Shown here: piece after piece, positions 1 through 6,450 of the stretch
How the letters are laid out: each line of letters starts with the position of its first letter
Numbering within the stretch: the stretch's first letter is position 1
NCBI GenBank assembly: GCA_027052485.1
Contig: JALUFA010000212.1
Span: 1,262-7,973 of the forward strand
Length of the DNA stretch: 6,712 nucleotides
Source of the DNA: Hydrogenothermaceae bacterium
Lineage (GTDB): Bacteria; Aquificota; Aquificia; Aquificales; Hydrogenothermaceae
Reading direction: 5' to 3'
Position numbers and translations under genes: made by a program
Notes under the pieces: generated by a model
Databases searched by the model: none
Told to the model about the DNA's origin: nothing
What the model saw: the letters and a program-made list of their open reading frames with translations, nothing else

Positions 1-146
1 CAGGTATACCACGCCACAAAATCCAAATTATTATCAACGACTTAGTCCTTGAAGATAAAATCGAAACCGATAGATGTTTTAACAAGATTTTAGGGACTAA
101 GAAAACAACCGGCAAAAATCCAAATGAAAATGATGAACCAACCTAA
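1..146 (+). CDS. C-terminal end of an unrecognised protein (partial)
   Basis: An open frame enters from the left edge (first full codon at 3) and stops with TAA at 144-146, giving the last 47 residues, beginning GIPRHKIQIIINDLVLEDKI. The other two forward frames are closed by position 52. The visible part has an amphipathic, isoleucine-rich stretch followed by a polar tail rich in Lys, Asn, Glu and Pro, which looks like a disordered C-terminus. The first half could be the recognition end of a small helical or winged-helix domain, but this is only an impression. I do not recognise the family. The stop lies 17 bp before the next start, and no terminator separates them, so co-transcription with the Fe-S protein gene is likely. 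The start and most of the gene lie outside the window. Confidence 0.6.
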   Translation, partial: GIPRHKIQIIINDLVLEDKIETDRCFNKILGTKKTTGKNPNENDEPT

Positions 147-151
147 CTTAA

Positions 152-158
152 AAGGAGG
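152..158 (+). promoter_or_regulatory. Strong Shine-Dalgarno site for the Fe-S protein gene
   Basis: AAGGAGG is a near-perfect anti-SD match and ends 5 nt before the ATG at 164. It fixes that start codon and is much stronger than the site in front of the LeuRS beta gene downstream. Confidence 0.85.
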
Positions 159-163
159 AAATA

Positions 164-1471
164 ATGGCAAATGAGATAAAAGTAGAGCTTTCTAAAGAGC
201 TAGCTCATCAGTGCGTAAAGTGTTCTGCGTGTCGTTCTGTGTGTCCCACATACAGTGTAGTAAAAGAAGAGAGAAGCTCACCTAGAGGAAGACTTGCCCT
301 TGCAGAAGCTGTGGTTGATGGAATTATGCCTCTTACAGAAGAGGTGGTAGCTCAGTGGAATGAGTGTGCTATGTGTAGAAGATGCGAGTGGATATGCCCT
401 AATGAGGTTGAGTACAAAGAGATTATGTTTAGAGCCCGTCATATGGGAAATGAAGCCGTTGGTAAAAAAGACCTTGTAAAAACGGCTGTTTTTTCCGGGC
501 TTGCTATGATGGGAAATGTGATAACAAAAACTGCAATGAAGTTTGCACCTTCTTTAATGGAAGCTTATGGAAAACTGTTTAAAAAAGAGGTGCCAGAGTA
601 TAATGCGGTCTTTTTAGATACAGGCGTGCCAAAATACACCAAGCTTATGCCAAAACCTACAGCAAAACCTTTTAGCCTAAGGGGCAAGATAGTAAAGCCT
701 AAAAAAGAAAAAAGGGGAAAATTGTTATTCTTTACAGGATGTATGATAGATGCCTTTTATGGTAAAACAGGAGAAAACGTTCTCAAACTTATGGAAGAGG
801 CAGGATATGAGGTAGAAGTTCCTAAAAATATTCGCTGTTGTGGAGCACCTCATCTTTATGCAGGAAACGTTGAAGCTTTTGAAAGTTTAATGAAACACAA
901 TAAAGAAGAGATGGATAAGTATGAGTTTGATTACATTGTTGTAGCTTGCCCTACTTGTGGCGGAGCACTAAAGGAGGAGTATGGCTATCCCGTAAAAGAC
1001 TTTGCAGAAATACTGGAAGAACAGGGATATATAACTTTCAAAGGTAATGGAGAAAAGGTAACTTTTCACTTCCCTTGCCACTCATACACGGCTATGAAAA
1101 CAGACCCAAACGTGTTTAGAAATGTACTAAAAAATGTGAAAAACGCTGAGTATGTGGAAGGCGAGCAAGCTATGATGTGCTGTGGTTTTGCCGGATACTT
1201 CTCTGTGGCAAACTATGAGGTCGCATCAGAGATTCAAAAGAGAAAGGTAAAAGACATTGAAAACACAAAAGCCCAGTATGTTCTCTCTGACTGCCCGGGA
1301 TGCGTATTTAACATTGCAGACGGAATGTATAAACATGGAGATTACAAAAATATAAAAGTCCAGCATCTAGCAGACTACCTAGCAGAAAGGCTGTTTGAAG
1401 GAGAGCTTCCGGAAGAAGAAAACCATAAGCCAGAAGAAGAAAGTTCTCAGCAAATTTCGTCGGTATATTAA
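164..1471 (+). CDS. Two-[4Fe-4S], two-CCG-domain iron-sulfur protein (HdrD/GlpC/GlcF family)
   Basis: A 435-residue cytoplasmic redox protein with no signal peptide or obvious transmembrane helix. Two ferredoxin-type [4Fe-4S] motifs lie at the N-terminus: Cys17/20/23/27-Pro and Cys68/71/74/78-Pro, with the family-typical SSPRGRL (38-44) between them. Two CCG (cysteine-rich) domains follow: the first has Cys193, Cys225-Cys226-Gly and Cys262-x2-Cys265; the second has Cys305, Cys339-Cys340-Gly and Cys377-x2-Cys380. This order is shared by HdrD of heterodisulfide reductase, GlpC, and GlcF of glycolate oxidase, and the length fits GlpC/GlcF (about 400). CCG domains hold a noncanonical cluster in HdrB-type proteins and usually pass electrons between a flavoprotein and a quinone or disulfide. 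No flavin-oxidase, HdrE-like or membrane partner is in the window, so the substrate cannot be assigned. The last ~24 residues are a Glu-rich tail. The start is set by a strong SD. The gene is probably the first of a run with the LeuRS beta gene 38 bp downstream. Confidence 0.9.
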   Translation: MANEIKVELSKELAHQCVKCSACRSVCPTYSVVKEERSSPRGRLALAEAVVDGIMPLTEEVVAQWNECAMCRRCEWICPNEVEYKEIMFRARHMGNEAVGKKDLVKTAVFSGLAMMGNVITKTAMKFAPSLMEAYGKLFKKEVPEYNAVFLDTGVPKYTKLMPKPTAKPFSLRGKIVKPKKEKRGKLLFFTGCMIDAFYGKTGENVLKLMEEAGYEVEVPKNIRCCGAPHLYAGNVEAFESLMKHNKEEMDKYEFDYIVVACPTCGGALKEEYGYPVKDFAEILEEQGYITFKGNGEKVTFHFPCHSYTAMKTDPNVFRNVLKNVKNAEYVEGEQAMMCCGFAGYFSVANYEVASEIQKRKVKDIENTKAQYVLSDCPGCVFNIADGMYKHGDYKNIKVQHLADYLAERLFEGELPEEENHKPEEESSQQISSVY

Positions 1472-1509
1472 AATATTAATGCCAAAAAAACGTAAGGTTT
1501 AGTAGAAGA

Positions 1510-2373
1510 ATGGGAAAGAGTTTGAAACAGTTTTTGGAAGAAAACCATCTAACGGTTAACGATAACGCAAAGCTTTTATTTGAAAAACTGGGTTTACCTT
1601 TGTCAATACTGTCTAAATTGGAAGACAAGTACGGTAAATCTGATAAGATGTCAAAGTCTAAGCACAACACGGTAGACCCAGATGAGATGATAGAAAAGTA
1701 TGGGGCTGATACTGTAAGACTTTATATTCTATTTGCAGCCCCTCCTCAAAACAGTTTTGACTGGATAGATAGCGGAGTTGAGGGGGCCCACCGTTTCCTA
1801 AGAAGGGTTTGGAACTTTATCATAGACAAAGCTGATAAGCTAAAAGATGTTAAATACACAAAAGATGATTTTAAAAATCTTTCAGAAGAAGATGCAAAAC
1901 TGAGAAAAAAACTCCACCAGACGATAAAAAAGGTAAACGAGGATATAACAAAAGAGTATCAGTTTAACACTGCAATTGCTGCTATTATGGAACTCTTCAA
2001 TGAGATGAGCTCATATAAAGGTAATAACCAAAAAGTACTAAAGGAAGCTATAGAAAACTTTATACTGCTACTTTCTCCATTTACTCCATTTATAGCAGAT
2101 GCCCTTTGGAGAGATATTGGAAACACAGGGTATACGATAAATCAGCCTTTCCCAGAGCCAGATGAAGAAGCACTTATAGAAAAAACAAAAGAGATACCGG
2201 TTCAAATAAACGGTAAGGTTAGAGGAAAGATTGCTGTACCAGCTGACGCAACAGAAGAACAGGTTGTAAATACCGCTCTACAAAATGAGAACGTAAAAAA
2301 ATGGCTTGAAGGAAAACAAATAGTAAAAACAATCTTCATAAAGGGAAAAATCTTAAATATAGTGGTTAAATGA
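1510..2373 (+). CDS. leuS': Leucyl-tRNA synthetase beta subunit (split LeuRS, C-terminal half)
   Basis: This 287-residue protein is the C-terminal part of a bacterial LeuRS made as a separate chain. KMSKS is at 46-50, followed by the LeuRS-specific run DPDEMIEKYGADTVRL and SGVEGAHRFLRRVW. The anticodon-binding helical domain contains FNTAIAAIMELF (from residue 152), and the C-terminal tRNA-binding domain contains VQINGKVRGK (231-240) and ends normally in NIVVK. The HIGH motif, Rossmann half and CP1 editing domain are absent; it must pair with an alpha chain encoded elsewhere, as in Aquifex aeolicus. Upstream, the frame is closed by TAA at 1477-1479 and the preceding sequence is the Fe-S gene, so this is not a frameshifted full-length gene. 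The first 45 residues replace the region where normal LeuRS has the leucine-specific insertion. The SD is weak: AAGG at 1494-1497 is 12 nt away and AGAAG is too close, so the start is less certain than the identity. The stop overlaps the next start by 4 nt. Confidence 0.93.
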   Translation: MGKSLKQFLEENHLTVNDNAKLLFEKLGLPLSILSKLEDKYGKSDKMSKSKHNTVDPDEMIEKYGADTVRLYILFAAPPQNSFDWIDSGVEGAHRFLRRVWNFIIDKADKLKDVKYTKDDFKNLSEEDAKLRKKLHQTIKKVNEDITKEYQFNTAIAAIMELFNEMSSYKGNNQKVLKEAIENFILLLSPFTPFIADALWRDIGNTGYTINQPFPEPDEEALIEKTKEIPVQINGKVRGKIAVPADATEEQVVNTALQNENVKKWLEGKQIVKTIFIKGKILNIVVK

Positions 2374-3101
2374 AAAAATATCTTATTTCTTTTCTGTTCC
2401 TTCCTTTAACTTTTATAAGCTTTGCTGCATCCAAAAACAGTCTCTCTATAACTGTAGGGGCGGTTCAGACAACAGGGAACACAGAAACAACAACCTTTAG
2501 CCTGGAAACTAGCTACATTTACAAAGGTGAAAAGTGGAGAGAGTATCTAAACCTGTCAGCAATATATGGAGAGTCAAAGGGAGATAAAACAGCAGAGAGG
2601 ATAGAAGGTTCTACCCGTACAGAGAGAAGAATTTTTCCTTACTTTTTGTTTTGGGATATTAATTTTTACAGAAACCCGTTTCAAGGGTATGACTACTCAG
2701 TAAAAACAGGACCAGGTATCGGAAGGTATCTCTTTAAAAGAGATGATTTATACCTATCAGCCTCATACTACATCTATCGGGTAGTAAATAAACTTACGAA
2801 CGAGTACACGTATCAGCTACTAGATAAAAGGTATGAGAGGTATTTCCTTCATAATATTGAAGAGCGTTTCAAGCTTAGAATAACAGACAATACATTTCTT
2901 AGACAAAAACTTATATACCGAGTAACTTCTAGATCGTGGCAAGATTACTTTTTAGACGGAAAAGTTGCGGTTGAAAACAAGATAACTAAAAACCTTTTCC
3001 TTCAAATATCCTACAAATTTACTTACCAAAACAGACCTGTAGAGAAAGGAATAAAACGGCTAGACACAATTTTCCTGACCTCTATAAAATACTCATTTTA
3101 A
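2370..3101 (+). CDS. DUF481-family outer-membrane beta-barrel protein
   Basis: A 243-residue exported protein. The N-terminus is a typical Sec signal peptide: Lys2-Lys3, a hydrophobic core at about 5-16, and a likely signal-peptidase site after Ala19 (Ser-Phe-Ala). The mature part begins with the DUF481 hallmark of a beta strand followed by TTGNTETT (34-41). It continues as alternating aromatic/polar beta strands with Tyr, Phe and Arg at regular intervals, and ends in a terminal Phe, as expected for a barrel inserted by the BAM machinery. DUF481 proteins (such as YdiY) are thought to be small porin-like barrels of unknown substrate. The length fits the family. The ATG overlaps the LeuRS beta stop in an ATGA, so its translation is probably coupled to the synthetase gene. 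The function has no obvious link to tRNA charging. The barrel fold is inferred from the pattern, not proven. Confidence 0.8.
   Translation: MKKYLISFLFLPLTFISFAASKNSLSITVGAVQTTGNTETTTFSLETSYIYKGEKWREYLNLSAIYGESKGDKTAERIEGSTRTERRIFPYFLFWDINFYRNPFQGYDYSVKTGPGIGRYLFKRDDLYLSASYYIYRVVNKLTNEYTYQLLDKRYERYFLHNIEERFKLRITDNTFLRQKLIYRVTSRSWQDYFLDGKVAVENKITKNLFLQISYKFTYQNRPVEKGIKRLDTIFLTSIKYSF
3061..3090 (+). promoter_or_regulatory. Possible sigma-70-type promoter for glyA inside the end of the DUF481 gene
   Basis: TAGACA at 3061-3066 resembles TTGACA, and the AT-rich TATAAAAT at 3083-3090 could serve as the -10 (16 nt to TATAAA or 18 nt to TAAAAT). It sits about 65 nt before the glyA start, which would give a short leader. 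The genome is AT-rich, so chance matches are common and this remains a weak call. Confidence 0.3.
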
Positions 3102-3136
3102 CCTTCAAAAGTAGTAAAATTTTTAGTATTAGTGTT

Positions 3137-3146
3137 AAAAGGAGGT
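3137..3146 (+). promoter_or_regulatory. Strong Shine-Dalgarno site that selects the TTG start of glyA
   Basis: AAAAGGAGGT is a full anti-SD match whose GGAGG core ends 8 nt before TTG at 3154. No in-frame ATG lies near it, so it justifies the TTG start. Confidence 0.85.
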
Positions 3147-3153
3147 AAGTTTA

Positions 3154-4419
3154 TTGCTGGAACATCTAAAACAGACAGACCCTGAGGTATTTTCCGCAGT
3201 ATCAAAGGAATTTAAAAGACAACAAGACCACCTTGAGATGATAGCTTCTGAAAACTACACATCCTATGCCGTTATGGAAGCCCAAGGGTCAGTTTTAACA
3301 AACAAATATGCTGAAGGTTTACCATTTAAAAGATACTACGGTGGATGTGAGTATGTAGATATAGTTGAAGATTTGGCTATCCAAAGGGTAAAAGAGCTTT
3401 TTGGAGCAGAACACGCTAACGTTCAGCCCCACTCAGGTTCACAAGCAAATCAGGCTGTTTACTTTGCAAAACTACAACCAGGAGATACTATTCTTGGGAT
3501 GAGATTAGACCACGGGGGACACTTAACCCACGGAGCTAAGGTAAACCTGTCAGGAATTGTCTTTAACTCGGTTCAATACGGAGTTAACCCAGAAACCGAG
3601 CTTATAGATTACGATGAAGTTTACAGACTGGCAAAAGAGCATAAACCTAAAATGATAGTAGCTGGGGCGTCTGCTTATTCCAGGGTGATAGACTGGGAAA
3701 GATTTAAAGAGATAGCCGATGAAGTTGGAGCCTACTTAATGGTTGATATGGCACACTACGCAGGACTGATAGCAGGTGGAGCATATCCATCTCCGGTTCC
3801 TTACGCAGACTTTGTAACATCTACAACTCACAAAACGTTAAGGGGCCCAAGAGGTGGGTTTGTTTTATCAAAAGCAGAGCACGGAAAAGATATAGATAAA
3901 TGGGTGTTTCCTAGACTTCAAGGTGGACCATTAATGCACGTTATCGCAGGAAAGGCTGTTGCTTTTAAAGAAGCAATGAGTGATGAGTTCAAACAGTATG
4001 CAGAACAGACAGTTAAAAATGCAAAAGTACTGGCAGAAGAGTTAAAAGCAGAAGGTCTTAGAATAGTATCAGGTGGAACAGATAGCCATATAGTACTTGT
4101 CGACCTTAGACCATTAAACGTTAAAGGAAATCAGGCAGAAGATGCACTTGGAAGAGCAAACATTACTGTAAATAAAAATGCCATACCTTTTGACCCAGAA
4201 AAACCAATGATAACATCAGGTATAAGACTTGGAACAGCTGCCCTAACAACCAGGGGTATGAAAGAAAATGACATGAGAAGGATTGCTAAAAATATTGTTA
4301 GAGTGCTAAAAAACCTAGACAACGAAAAAGTAATACAGGAAGTAAAAGAAGACGTTCTATCTTTATGTTCTACCTATCCTTTATACCCAGAGTGGACGAA
4401 AGATTATCTAGAAGAATAA
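3154..4419 (+). CDS. glyA: Serine hydroxymethyltransferase
   Basis: This PLP enzyme interconverts serine plus tetrahydrofolate with glycine plus 5,10-methylene-THF, supplying one-carbon units in the cytoplasm. The 421 residues match bacterial GlyA (about 415-430). Landmarks in order: IASENY at 30-35 (the Glu33 region that handles the folate/hydroxymethyl step), HSGSQAN at 93-99 (PLP phosphate binding), DMAHYAG from Asp198 (pyridine-N aspartate, with His201), [12 protein letters not shown] with the Schiff-base Lys227, and SGIRLG with Arg358, expected to bind the substrate carboxylate. All expected catalytic residues are present, so the gene looks intact and functional. The start is TTG with a strong SD; the N-terminus agrees with the family length. 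It lies 52 bp after the DUF481 gene and ends just before a rho-independent terminator, so it is probably the last gene of its transcript, with a possible promoter of its own upstream. Confidence 0.97.
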   Translation: MLEHLKQTDPEVFSAVSKEFKRQQDHLEMIASENYTSYAVMEAQGSVLTNKYAEGLPFKRYYGGCEYVDIVEDLAIQRVKELFGAEHANVQPHSGSQANQAVYFAKLQPGDTILGMRLDHGGHLTHGAKVNLSGIVFNSVQYGVNPETELIDYDEVYRLAKEHKPKMIVAGASAYSRVIDWERFKEIADEVGAYLMVDMAHYAGLIAGGAYPSPVPYADFVTSTTHKTLRGPRGGFVLSKAEHGKDIDKWVFPRLQGGPLMHVIAGKAVAFKEAMSDEFKQYAEQTVKNAKVLAEELKAEGLRIVSGGTDSHIVLVDLRPLNVKGNQAEDALGRANITVNKNAIPFDPEKPMITSGIRLGTAALTTRGMKENDMRRIAKNIVRVLKNLDNEKVIQEVKEDVLSLCSTYPLYPEWTKDYLEE

Positions 4420-4423
4420 AAGT

Positions 4424-4444
4424 AGGGGGCTTTTGCCCCTTTTG
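4424..4444 (+). terminator. Rho-independent terminator after glyA
   Basis: GGGGC (4426-4430), a TTTT loop and GCCCC (4435-4439) form a five-GC-pair stem, extended by a G-U and an A-U pair at the base and followed by TTTT (4440-4443). The stem begins 4 nt after the glyA stop. The T-tract is short, so termination may be partial. Any reading of the downstream frame from the TTG at 4433 would start inside this hairpin loop. Confidence 0.75.
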
Positions 4445-4447
4445 ATA

Positions 4448-4651
4448 ATGAAATACGAAAAGACATTTTCAACTTTTATAGATGTCATAAAAGGTGTATC
4501 TATAGGTTCATTTGTAGCAGCAATGGTGGGATTTATATTACAGAAAAATCAAAGTAGTTGGTTGCTTATAGTATTTGGTTTTATATTTTTAATACTATCT
4601 CTTGGTCTATCGCTACTATTTGATAAGTCAGAGGATAAAAGAAATGAATGA
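4448..4651 (+). CDS. Small two-helix membrane protein (unknown function)
   Basis: A 67-residue protein with two predicted membrane segments, about residues 13-31 and 38-58, joined by a short polar turn (QKNQSS) and ending in a charged tail (DKSEDKRNE). Both termini are probably cytoplasmic. I chose ATG 4448 because the only upstream in-frame starts, TTG 4433 and TTG 4442, lie in or against the terminator hairpin. No convincing SD precedes 4448, so the start is uncertain. It overlaps the next small ORF by 8 nt, which supports both being real. The overall look (two helices, short loop, under 80 residues) recalls small accessory subunits such as AtpZ/AtpI, but I see no diagnostic motif and no ATP synthase genes nearby. 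Function unknown. Confidence 0.6.
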   Translation: MKYEKTFSTFIDVIKGVSIGSFVAAMVGFILQKNQSSWLLIVFGFIFLILSLGLSLLFDKSEDKRNE

Positions 4652-4754
4652 TCTTTTATTAGCATTACTTATTATCCTAGTAGGTATTTTAATAACAGGT
4701 TTCTTCTTTTTATTTTTACCTATTTATCTTGATAAAAAGAAAAATCAGCATTAG
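4644..4754 (+). CDS. 36-residue single-helix membrane peptide (unknown function)
   Basis: ATG at 4644 to TAG at 4752-4754 encodes a 36-residue peptide: a short polar start (MND), one long hydrophobic segment at about 4-29 rich in Leu, Ile and Phe, and a basic tail (DKKKNQH). By the positive-inside rule the C-terminus should be cytoplasmic. A good SD (GAGG at 4631-4634) lies 9 nt upstream of this ATG. The nearby ATG at 4648 would give only four codons, so 4644 is the likely start. It overlaps the end of the preceding two-helix gene in ATGAATGA, and its stop is 11 bp before nadK, whose SD directly follows it. The arrangement suggests one coupled cluster ending in nadK. It is short, so conservation would be needed to confirm it. 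Confidence 0.55.
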   Translation: MNDLLLALLIILVGILITGFFFLFLPIYLDKKKNQH

Positions 4755-4765
4755 TGAGGAGCTAA

Positions 4766-5614
4766 ATGCAAAACAAAATCTACCCTCTCTTTAAAACAGT
4801 ACATATTTTTACAAAAGCTAGTGAAGAGGCACGGGCATTTTCCCAAAGACTGAAAAACTGGTTAAACAGCTATGCTATAAAGTCAGAAATTTTTGAAAAT
4901 CTAGCAGACCTTGAAAAACCAGAAAACCTAAAAGATGCCGACTTACTTCTCGTTGTTGGTGGTGATGGTTCACTTCTAATAGCAGCAAGAAGAGTAGCAA
5001 AGTACGGGATACCAATCCTTGGAATAAACCTTGGGAGACTTGGATTTCTAACGGAAGTCAATCAGGAAGATGCTTTTGACGTACTAGCTGATATTTTATC
5101 TAAACCTCTGTGTATATCTAGAAGACTTATGTTAAGGGCTACCCTTATAAGAGATGGGGAAAAAATCCTTGAAGCTGATGTTTTAAACGACGTTGTCGTT
5201 AACAAAGCTATTCTTGCAAGGATTGTAGACGTTGCGGTTTATGTAGGAGATAGGTACATAACAACGTACAACGGCGATGGTATTATCATTGCCACTCCAA
5301 CAGGTTCCACAGGCTATGCGTTATCTGCAGGAGGTCCCATCGTTTACCCTATGATGGAAAACTTTCTGATTGTCCCAATCTGTCCCCACACACTAACGGA
5401 CAGACCTTTAATTGTTCCTCCGTATGAGCCTATAACTATTGAGATGGTTGCAAAGGATAAAGACGCCTGGCTTACTTTAGACGGACAGGAAGGTACCCAG
5501 CTCCAGTATGGGGATAAAATTATCGTGAAACAGTCTCCATACTACACATACCTCGTTAGAACGCCAAACAAAAATTACTTTGATATACTTAGAGAAAAAT
5601 TAGGCTGGAAGTAA
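4766..5614 (+). CDS. nadK: NAD kinase (ATP- or polyphosphate-dependent)
   Basis: Phosphorylates NAD+ to NADP+, the only de novo source of NADP(H); cytoplasmic and normally oligomeric. The 282 residues fit bacterial NadK (about 270-300). The signature GGDG is at 65-68, with the catalytic Asp67, followed by SLLIAARR. NGDG at 169-172 and TPTGSTGYALSAGGP from Thr177 form the NAD-binding C-terminal domain, and the DGQ in LTLDGQEG lies near the C-terminus as in the family. All key residues are present. The ATG at 4766 has GAGGAG at 4756-4761, 4 nt away, which is slightly close but acceptable. It follows the 36-residue membrane peptide by 11 bp and ends 2 bp from the stop of the opposing sirtuin gene, leaving no room for a separate terminator. 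Confidence 0.96.
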   Translation: MQNKIYPLFKTVHIFTKASEEARAFSQRLKNWLNSYAIKSEIFENLADLEKPENLKDADLLLVVGGDGSLLIAARRVAKYGIPILGINLGRLGFLTEVNQEDAFDVLADILSKPLCISRRLMLRATLIRDGEKILEADVLNDVVVNKAILARIVDVAVYVGDRYITTYNGDGIIIATPTGSTGYALSAGGPIVYPMMENFLIVPICPHTLTDRPLIVPPYEPITIEMVAKDKDAWLTLDGQEGTQLQYGDKIIVKQSPYYTYLVRTPNKNYFDILREKLGWK

Positions 5615-5616
5615 AG

Positions 5617-6450
5617 CTACACTAAGCCTTCCGTTATTCTTTTTATGCCTTCAAGGCCACCTAAAGGTATCGAGATGTGCCCTGGAGGAACATCATAATC
5701 CCTTGGGTTGATCCTTATTAATGTAGCATTTAGTGCATCGGCTATTCTTTCTGATGTTAGTCTTACAGTAGGTACTGCCTTTCCAGCTCCAATCTCTATT
5801 ATTGCCAACTTATCTCCCCTTGACGCTACTTTATCAAGCCAGAGTGAAAATCTAAACTCTTGTGATTCTGTTCGTGTTGGTATCCACTGCCAGTCGTTAA
5901 ACATGAGTATATTAGGACGGGCAATATTTCCACAGTGCTTACATGTAGGAAGAGGTGGTATAGCTTCAAACTTTTCCTCATCTATATTAACTTCAATCCC
6001 ATCTGCAGACCATATGTCCTCACTGCAAGGCTGGGTACACTGTAGATGATGAATACTTCCATGAATCTCAACGATTTTGTTTTCTGGATAACCTGCCTTT
6101 TGGAACTGACCGTCTACGTTGGAAGTAAAAACAAAGTAGTTATTGTTTTTCTTTTCTCCAAGTTTCTTTAGTATATAAAAACCTTGGTGAGGATTTGTTT
6201 TTCTGTATAGATTTAGCCTATGGCCGTAAAACGCCCAAGCGAGTTTTGGATTTTCCACAAACCATCTAGGATTTGCAAGTTCTTCAAATCTTAGGCCCAG
6301 CTTTTTTGCTATGGGGTAAGCTCTCCAAAAACCTTCAGCTCCCCTGAAATCTGGAAGACCAGAGTCAACACCCATCCCAGCTCCGGCAGCTATTAAAATG
6401 GCATCCGCTTCTTTAAGAACTTGCTTAGCTTTCTGTATGTTCTGCTCCAT
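5617..6450 (-). CDS. Sir2-family NAD+-dependent protein deacylase (sirtuin)
   Basis: Removes acyl groups from lysines, using NAD+ and releasing nicotinamide and O-acyl-ADP-ribose. In the 277 residues: the NAD-binding GAGMGVDSGLPDFRG (23-37), TSNVDG (109-114) in place of the usual TQNID, the catalytic His130 followed by Gly, and four zinc-site cysteines, Cys138-x3-Cys142 and Cys170-x2-Cys173. RPNILMFND (178-186) takes the place of the RPxxVxFGE strand, and a GAG-type motif (GAGKAVPTVR) replaces GTS. Residues 74-78, FYGHR, hold Tyr75-x-x-Arg78, the motif that in SIRT5 and CobB binds succinyl or malonyl groups. Its subfamily (TSN, FND) is a bacterial branch related to COG0846, not the CobB type. 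The SD AGGA lies 8 nt before the ATG, and the start falls inside the end of the upstream ORF, with a 26-nt overlap, so translation is probably coupled. Confidence 0.9.
   Translation of the reverse strand: MEQNIQKAKQVLKEADAILIAAGAGMGVDSGLPDFRGAEGFWRAYPIAKKLGLRFEELANPRWFVENPKLAWAFYGHRLNLYRKTNPHQGFYILKKLGEKKNNNYFVFTSNVDGQFQKAGYPENKIVEIHGSIHHLQCTQPCSEDIWSADGIEVNIDEEKFEAIPPLPTCKHCGNIARPNILMFNDWQWIPTRTESQEFRFSLWLDKVASRGDKLAIIEIGAGKAVPTVRLTSERIADALNATLIRINPRDYDVPPGHISIPLGGLEGIKRITEGLV

Noticed and set aside
1479..1502. A seven-codon frame MPKKRKV just before the LeuRS beta start, resembling a nuclear localisation signal and a possible leader peptide.
   Set aside because: The match to an NLS is chance in an A-rich gap in a bacterium. 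No SD precedes it, and nothing else supports translation.
1476..1670. Reverse-strand frame opposite the start of the LeuRS beta gene.
   Set aside because: A shadow frame within a well-identified gene; no SD, no motif and composition that follows the real gene.
4131..4322. Reverse-strand hydrophobic frame within glyA.
   Set aside because: Antisense of a conserved enzyme; its hydrophobicity is a by-product of the codon pattern.
4433..4447. TTG at 4433 as the start of the two-helix membrane protein.
   Set aside because: It lies within the terminator loop/stem, and the only G-rich run upstream is 3 nt away, too close to be an SD. ATG 4448 is preferred.
4512..4539. TTGTAG-N16-TATATT as an internal promoter for nadK within the two-helix gene.
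   Set aside because: Only loosely matches the consensus, and several equal AT-rich matches lie nearby, so it cannot be singled out.
5602..5630. A bidirectional terminator at the nadK/sirtuin junction.
   Set aside because: The only inverted repeat is 5 bp with a loop of about 17 nt and no T-tract directly after it, far weaker than the glyA terminator.
5708..6049. Forward-strand frame of 113 codons inside the sirtuin gene.
   Set aside because: It mirrors the conserved sirtuin region on the opposite strand, and it has no domain or SD of its own.
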